From contig VLTN01000013.1 of assembly GCA_008330645.1 (NCBI GenBank), positions 124,001-188,000 on the forward strand: a DNA stretch of 64,000 nt. Reading direction: 5' to 3'. This DNA comes from Cafeteria roenbergensis (lineage: Eukaryota; Sar; Bigyra; Bicosoecida; Cafeteriaceae). Shown piece after piece: positions 58,100 through 64,000 of this stretch. A program made the position numbers and the translations under genes. The notes under the pieces were generated by a model. It worked only from the letters and a program-made list of their open reading frames with translations. It was not told the DNA's origin and made no database searches. Within the stretch, counting starts at the first letter, position 1, and the number at the start of each line of letters is the position of its first letter.

Positions 58100-60277
58100 C
58101 TGCCATCCAAGTTCTGGCGCGCCAGCTCGACCTCACGCTCGTCTGGTCGACGACGGGTGAGTCCCGCCCCGTGCAGGGCTGCAGACTGGCCGCACTGGGT
58201 CCCAGCTCCTCAGCCCCACGCTGTCTGACCCGCCGAGCAGCTCCCTGGCGTCGCCAGAAGTCGTGGTTTGTGCCGCTCCGGCCGCCTGGGGAGGAGGCGC
58301 GCCCTCACGGGCAGTCCCGCCCACGGGCGCGCGTCGCGCCGCTGTTGGGCCAACAAGTTCGAGCGGCCAATCGAGGGCCGGATTTTGCCCGCCGCTGTTT
58401 TGCGCCCCCCCCCCGTCGCAGGAACGGTGCGGTTCGCCGGGCCCGAGGGCGCATGCATTGCCATGCTCGGCATGGAGCCGACTGCCATCGTTGCGGGAAC
58501 CATTTCGCGGCTCAAGCACCCGGACGACCGCTTGGACTTCGAGGAGGCGCTGAACCGCGTGCTTCGGCTGCAGCGCTCGCACGATCTGACGCTGTGAGTC
58601 CCCCCCAGCCTCCCCCATACGCCCGCCCCCCACCCCTTTCTGACCGTTCCCGTGGTGTCCGCGCTTCCCGGTGCCGAGGGCGGCGCGTGGCGGGCTGCCG
58701 CGGCCAGCCGGCCGCAGTGGAAGTCTTCTGCCTTGACGTCGCGATGGCAGCTGCAACGCTTGCGCCGCCGCACTTCAGCCCGGACTTGAGGCGCCGCGTT
58801 CTTTGCCGTTTGAAATACCAGCCCAGCTCTCTGGAGCCCTTGCGCGCGCCACCGCAGCGAGGACCAGACTATTGCGGTGCGGCTGCTGACCGCGTCGGGG
58901 CTGCCGCTGTACTGCGAGGGCCGAGGCCAGGTGAGTCCGCGTGCTTCGAATCAGGATCGCGCGAGCCGAGCCTGGTGGCCCGGCTGGCTTGCCAGCCCGC
59001 TTGCGGGCGCGCCGCCCAAGGAAGTATCGGCACTGCACCACGAACTCCAGCCACGGTTGTTGTAGGTCGCCACGACGGGTTGCTGCGGGCCAGCGGCCGC
59101 GCGGTTGCTGGCTCGAGCTTGGCTGACCGGACTTTTTCCCGCTTCGCCTTTGTTGCTCGCCTCGCCTCAGGCATGGGACCTCCGAGACGATCCGTCCAAC
59201 GCGGAGTTTGTGTATGTGTTTCGCCCCGTCACGGGGGGCACTCGCGGTGACCTGGGAGGGTGCGCCGAGCAGGCTTCCAGCTCCGGGAACTCGACTGGCG
59301 AGGGGTTCACCGAGAGCAGCTCGTCGGGAGCTGCAACGGTCGACCCGGAGACGCAGGCCCGTGTGCTCACCAGGGACGGACAGAGTGGCCCGGGCCTGGG
59401 ATGGGACCAGGACAGCCGCAGCTCAGGCACACGCGGGCACTCGCCGCAGGGCGCAACCGTGAACGCGCCGCATCGGAAGCGGGCCGCTCGCGCGCGCTCC
59501 GCAGCTCGCGCCGGGGACGGCCAGGAGCTGCCCGTTCCGCCTGGCGGCGACGCGTCAGCAGAGGGCACCGGGAGCTCGGACCGCTCGCAAGGGACGCCAT
59601 CACCGCCAGTTGAGTCGGCAGGGCAGGGAGGGGCCGCAGTCTCAGCTGCCGCCATCGCGACAGCGAGGCCGCGCCCAGAGGAGCGAGCAAAGCCAGGCCG
59701 CAGCTTCGCCAGGGACGGCATTTCCAGCAGGTCGCATGGGGGCCACGCAACCTCTTCGGCACGAGCATCTGTCGACCCTGTGGGCTCGCAGAACGAGAAT
59801 TCCCGAGAAGGCGCGGCCGCTTGCCGCGCACTTGAAGCTGCAACGACGTCTGCCGCTGCGCGTCGCGCGCACGCCAACGACCCGGGCGCCTCGCTGACTG
59901 CAACGACGCTTCCCGCGCTTCAGAGTGACACCACAACGAGCCTCGGCTCTCGCAGTGCTGCTGCGGCTGCTGCCAGGAGCAGCGACAGCAACGGCGGCAA
60001 CAGCAGTGGGAGCGGGAGCGGGCCGAGCCGTCGGAGCGGTGGCGCCACGAGCAACGAGGCAGACGGCCGAAGCAGTCGCAGCGCAGCAGACGGCAGCGGC
60101 ACGTCCAGCAGCTCCGCCCAGCCAAAGCGCGCGGGAGTGCACGGCTGGTCAAGACACACAGGTGAGCTCAAACAGGTGTCCCCCACGGACGCCGTCGTTG
60201 ACGAACACTGTGGCTCTCGCCTTGCGGACGCAGCGACTGGACCCCGTGCAGAGAAGCGCCGGCGCGACCATGCTTGA
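58100..60277 (+). CDS. PAS-domain protein with a disordered tail, N-terminus unresolved
   Basis: Supported exons are (at latest 58100)-58156, 58422-58593, 58858-58930 and 59171-60277, with phases 1, 2 and 0 matching and all donors GTGAGT. Joined, they give one PAS fold of about 110 residues: LDLTLVWSTTGTVRF, ACIAMLGMEPTAIVAG, then the KHPDDRLDFEEAL helix, TIAVRLLTASGLPLYCEG and NAEFVYVFRPV as the last strand. PAS domains bind ligands or other proteins in signalling. The remaining ~350 residues are Ser/Gly/Ala-rich with a basic end (EKRRRDHA). The frame at 58100 is open further upstream but has no ATG, so a 5' exon is missing from this model. No kinase or DNA-binding domain is visible. Confidence 0.75.
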
Positions 60278-60893
60278 AACTCTAAGTGACAGGATCGCCG
60301 CTTTCTCGGGCACGGATGTGACTCATTCTTGCGCTGTTGTTTGGCGCTGCATGTGCTTGCGAGATGACTTTTTGACGGGCGACGAGCTCCAGCGTCGCCG
60401 CTGTTGCACGCACCCTCAGCTTGCGGATTCGCCATTCGGGCGCTTCACGCAGCTGCGCCTGGCCCCGGTTTCATGGCTTGAATGGGTGTCTCTTTTGCTA
60501 GCGCGTGACCAAGTGGCCACAGCGCCAGGCCACTTCACCTGGCAACCGAGCGCCTGGCTCAAAGCGCATTGCATGCACTTCGGCAACACGCCGACCTGGG
60601 GCTCGCCTCTGAATTGCGTGGCTTGCGTGGCGCAGAACGGGGCAGCCAGGGCCCGCTTGCCCAATGAACGCGATGGCACAGATAGAGGAGGGGGGGGGGG
60701 GGGGGGGGAAGAGGCAAAAAGCAGCTACACATGCAGACCATCTGCCGCAGCCACGGCGGACGCGATGAGGCAAGCCCTGATCACCAGCGGAAGGGCCCGG
60801 CACCGGTGCGAAGCACCGCAGCAGGGGCGGCCGGCGAACGAGATGAGCCTTGGCTAGGCTCGCCGACGGCGAGCGCGCACAAGCCGCTCGCGC
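60278..60893. other. Convergent intergenic region with a 19-base poly-G run
   Basis: 616 bp lie between the PAS gene and FARSB. It holds a pure G run at 60690-60708, the longest homopolymer noticed in the window. No gene is visible. Confidence 0.6.
60690..60708 (+). repeat. Poly-G homopolymer, 19 bases
   Basis: An uninterrupted G run in the tail-to-tail gap. It could form G-quadruplex structure and is a likely site of sequencing or length error. Confidence 0.85.
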
Positions 60894-63164
60894 TCACTGC
60901 TTGAGGAAGGGCTCCAGGTTGATCTCCATGACTGCCCCGGCCAGCTCCACCTCAAACGCCGCCAGGACCTCGGGGTGGACGATGCCGAAGGCGCCCAGAT
61001 CAATCTCCGTCGTCGCCGGCACGCTCTCGCCGTTGGACAGCAGAACAAGCTTGCCGCAGCGCCCCGGGAAGAAGGACGGGTGCGCGTTCTCCTCCACGCG
61101 GTACGCGAACCCGCCGCGGCCCCAGGCGTTCATGACGGCCTCGACCTCCTCGGGCGTGGACCCGGGCACGAGGGCGCCCGCGGCGTACGCGGACGCCTTG
61201 GAGGTCCAGCGGCGGGGCACCTCCAGGAGGCGCATAAGGCGCTCCATGGCGCCCTGGACGACCTCGAATCCGGCAGTGGGGCCGGCGTAGGCGAGGGCGA
61301 GCCGCCGCTCGTTGCGCGCGCCGGTGTCCGACTCGCCGTCGAGCAACACCACGTCGCTCACTTCGAAGAAGCGGAGGCCCAGGGAGGTGGGGAGGGCCCT
61401 GTTGGCGGCGATGCACTTGAGCAGGCCGGGCACGAGCGAGCGGCGCACCACCTGGAACGCCTCTGACTTGGGGTTGCTGAGGGTCACGGCCGAGTCGTCG
61501 TCTTCGAGGCGCATGGCCTCGAAGCACTCCTTGCGGGAGATGAGGGCGGTGGTCAGGGCCTCCCAGAAGCCCATGTTTGCCAGGGCGGCGCGAAGCTTGT
61601 CGGAGAGCATGTTGATGGGGAGGGCGGCGGCGCAGGTGGGGGTGGAGGGGAGGCGGGGCTTGATGTTGTTGAAGCCGTAGGCCACGGCAACGTCCTCGAT
61701 GACGTCACACTCGTGGAGGATGTCGGAGCGGGTGGGCGGGACGCGGCAAATGATGGCGTCGTCGCCGTCGGTGCGGGCGTCAAGCCCCATGCGGGAGGCG
61801 AGCGTGGCGGCGGTGGGGGCGTCCACGACGATGGAGGCCGTCTCGTTGATCTCCGACACGCGGGCGCGCATCTCAAAGGGTGCGAGGTCAGGAGTGAGGG
61901 ACGAGGGAGCGGAGGGGCACTGGTCGGCGTCCTCGTACACCACGCGCACCTGCTCTGCCGAGAAGGGCGTGGAGGCGTACTCGGAGAAGAGCGTGACCAT
62001 GGTGTTGAGGACGATGTGGGCCTTGGCGAGGTCGACGGCGGTGCACTCGATGAGCACGTCGCGGGTGGAGAGCTTGATCTTGGAGTGCTCGCCGTTGATG
62101 ATGGGGGGCATGGAGAGGAGGACGTCCTTGGAGTCGTAGATGGCGGGGTACACGGGCTTGTCCTTGATGATCTGGGGGTAGTCCTTCAGGTGCTTCACGC
62201 TGGGGTCCGTCTCGTAGTGCTCCAGCAGCTCTGCCGCTCCCCAGGTGCGCGTCTTGGTGAGCGGCACGAAGTTGATCTCAGAGGGAGGTTGCGCGGTGTA
62301 CCGGAAAGGCGGGGTGAGGGAGTCGAGGTCGTGGGTGCCGATGGCGACGAGGCGGCGGTGGCGGCACACGTTCTGGTGGAGCTTGTCCTGGAGGTCGATG
62401 AACGACGCGTACGAGGCCGGGGTGAAGGTCACGCCGCGCAGCACGGCGCACACGATGTAGGGGCGCACGAGCTGCGGCAGACAAATCAAGCGGGCCGGGA
62501 AGGGGGGCGCGGGGAGGCCGGGCCTGGGCGTTGCGGCGTGCGGGAGGCGATGGCGAGACTGTTCGCAGGCCAAGCCAGGCTGTCTGGCAGGGCAGGCTTC
62601 TCACGGCGGTGCTGGGCTCCACGGTCATGGTGAGGTGCTCGCCGCTGGCCGGTGCGGAGATGGTGTACACCTGCGAGGGATCAGCATGCGCGGGCAGGGC
62701 GCGGCTGCGAGCTTTGCTTGGACGACGCCCAACAACAACAGCAAAGAGCTGGCTGGCTCGGCTCTGATCGGCGCCTAATCGACGGGCGTGCAGAAAGCGC
62801 CGCGCCCACTGCCCCGCCGTTCAGCTGCCTGCCTGAAGAGGGTGCTCCCTGGCGTGGCCGGACTCACGGGCGCGGGATCCTTCTCCAGGAAGACGCGAAG
62901 GGCGCGAGAGAGCCCCTCGATGGAGAGCAGGTCGTAGCGGTTCGCGGCGATGTCGATCTTGTACACCGTCTTGGTGGCAACAGGCCCGGCTGCAGCAGCA
63001 CCCGATGCCCCGGCGCCAGAGGCCACGGTGCCGTCGATGGGCTCTTCCACCACGCCGTCGAGCTCGATGCCGAACTCGAAGCACAGCTTCTCAAAGTCCT
63101 CGAGCGTGTACTGGTGGCCCAGCCGCTCAAAAAGAGCATCACGCTCAACGGAAAGGGTCGGCAT
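60894..63164 (-). CDS. FARSB: Phenylalanyl-tRNA synthetase beta subunit, cytosolic, three exons
   Basis: Exons are 63164-62868, 62670-62605 and 62471-60894, all phase 0, donors GTGAGT and GTGAGA, giving about 646 residues. This subunit pairs with FARSA to charge tRNA-Phe in the cytosol. Exon 1 starts MPTLSVERDALFERLG and contains YKIDIAANRYDLLSIEGL. Exon 3 has LVRPYIVCAVLRGVTFT, LQDKLHQNVCRHR then RLVAIGTHDLD, the B3/B4-type block LLSMPPIINGEHSKI, the B5 region (PPTRSDILHECDVIEDVAVA) and the catalytic-like core ending GAFGIVHPEVLAAF. A Gly/Ala-rich insert (ASGAGASGAAAA) in exon 1 explains part of the extra length over the ~590-residue human protein. It is the eukaryotic/archaeal type, not the bacterial or organellar form. 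Confidence 0.95.
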
Positions 63165-63501
63165 CCTCGCTCTGGCAACCGCTCGTGGGCCGGTGCGGGC
63201 TGCAAGAGGCGCGGCGAGACCCTGGCGACCCTGGCCGCCTCCCTTTCGGCCGGCAGAGCCGCCCGGCCAAAAAGCGCCACTCGCTCGCTGACGCAGCCCG
63301 GGCGGCGGCTGCTCGGGGAACGAGTGGCGCACCCCGCGCAGGCCACGCGCGCGGGTTGTCTTCGTGGCTCGCTGTGGGCGTGCCCTGGAGGGTGATGCAG
63401 CCGTCGAGCCCAGCAGAGAGATCGACGGGAAGCGCGAGAGCTGGTTGCAGGGACGACGGAAGCAGGCAAGCACTTGGCTCACGCACGCGAACAAGCGCAG
63501 A

Positions 63502-63533
<32 letters not shown>

Positions 63534-63644
63534 CATCGGCTCTCGGGACGGAGGCCCGCACTTGGCACGCGTGGGTTGGGAGCGGGGCGGGCAAGAGTAG
63601 CAACCAGCCTGGGCAGGGGGCAGGCGCGGCGACGGTGCCTGCTC
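63165..63644. other. Intergenic region between two minus-strand genes
   Basis: 480 bp lie upstream of FARSB and downstream of the HECT ligase gene. It contains an (ACGC)n microsatellite at about 63501-63534. It presumably holds the FARSB promoter and the ligase 3' UTR. No gene is visible. Confidence 0.55.
63501..63534. repeat. (ACGC)n microsatellite
   Basis: 34 bases of perfect ACGC repeat, about eight and a half units. Confidence 0.9.
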
Positions 63645-64000
63645 TCACTGGAGGCCGAACCCGCGGCACTCCTCGATGGCGGCGAGCAGGAGGCGCCGCA
63701 GCTTGTCCTCGCTCGCGTACTCCGGAAGCAGCAGCGTGTGGAAGCACGTGGAGGCCGTGGGGAGCCTGTCCGAGTCCGGCCCGTTGCGCTGGAGCTTGAA
63801 CGGCGGGTCGAGCTTGGCAAGGCCTCCGATCGGCGCTCTGGAGGCCCCTGTGGCGAAGAGCAGCAGCTTGCGGCGCTGCTCGTCCGTCATGCCTCGCACC
63901 GCGTTCCAGAACGCCTTGACCGAGGGGTGGTCGGCCGAGAAGCCCCCCTCGTAGACAGTGGCTCGCCTGAGCTCGTCGTAGTCCAGGTAGCCTTGTCCGC
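63645..64000 (-). CDS. HECT-type E3 ubiquitin ligase, C-lobe only (cut by window end)
   Basis: The frame runs from the window edge to a stop at 63645, giving the last ~118 residues of a HECT domain. It matches the C-lobe closely: YEGGFSADHPSVKAFWNAV, LLFATGASRAPIGGL, RNGPDSDRLPTASTCFHTLL with the catalytic cysteine in STCF, then LLPEYASEDKLRRLLLAAIE and the final GFGLQ. The phrasing (TDEQ..LL.F.TG..RAPIGGL) is nearest to UBE3A/HERC-type ligases. The 5' part and any substrate-binding domains lie outside the window. The enzyme takes ubiquitin as a thioester from an E2 and transfers it to substrates. Confidence 0.93.
   Translation of the reverse strand, partial: GQGYLDYDELRRATVYEGGFSADHPSVKAFWNAVRGMTDEQRRKLLLFATGASRAPIGGLAKLDPPFKLQRNGPDSDRLPTASTCFHTLLLPEYASEDKLRRLLLAAIEECRGFGLQ

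Noticed and set aside
1-64000. Virus-derived, LTR or Polinton-type elements, LINEs and DNA transposons
   Set aside because: No reverse transcriptase, integrase, capsid, transposase or terminal repeats seen on either strand; base composition is even throughout.

Overview
The window is a gene-dense, very GC-rich (by eye about 70%) stretch of nuclear DNA from a unicellular eukaryote. Most recognisable genes are eukaryotic housekeeping genes with short spliceosomal introns, nearly all starting GTGAG and ending CAG. A hybrid histidine kinase, a PAS-domain protein, a four-domain voltage-gated channel and a Niban-like PH protein together suggest a protist, perhaps a stramenopile such as a bicosoecid (Cafeteria-like). 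That assignment is inference from base composition and gene content. No prokaryotic operon, tRNA, rRNA, CRISPR array, transposon or viral element was found.

Left part (1-8859): a GPI-anchor inositol acyltransferase gene (PIGW/GWT1, +, three exons) faces an ankyrin-repeat gene (-) in which each 33-residue repeat is one exon. An ABC-class ATPase gene (-) follows. A 310-bp divergent promoter then separates it from a giant intron-less gene (8860-18249, +) for a four-domain voltage-gated cation channel of about 3129 residues. Its selectivity-filter residues read Ala/Asp/Ser/Asp, neither the calcium-channel nor the sodium-channel pattern.

Middle part (18250-42650): a doubtful small gene (-), an unrecognised 1078-residue protein (+, three exons), a small secreted protein (-), an unrecognised two-exon gene (+), a coiled-coil protein (-), an OPT-family transporter with a cysteine-rich tail (+), the GPN-loop GTPase GPN2 (-, five exons), a very long disordered protein (+) and a dual-specificity phosphatase (-).

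Right part (42650-64000): the ubiquitin-activating enzyme UBA1 (+, six exons), a membrane-bound hybrid histidine kinase (-), the small-subunit processome protein UTP23 (+), a Niban-like PH-domain protein (-), a PAS-domain protein (+), cytosolic phenylalanyl-tRNA synthetase beta (FARSB, -) and, cut by the window end, the C-lobe of a UBE3A-like HECT ubiquitin ligase (-).

From about 8.9 kb to 63 kb the genes alternate strand almost perfectly, giving head-to-head pairs with short shared promoters and tail-to-tail pairs. The genes do not form one pathway. They cover GPI-anchor synthesis, ribosome and RNA polymerase biogenesis, translation, ubiquitin conjugation, membrane excitability, transport and signalling.
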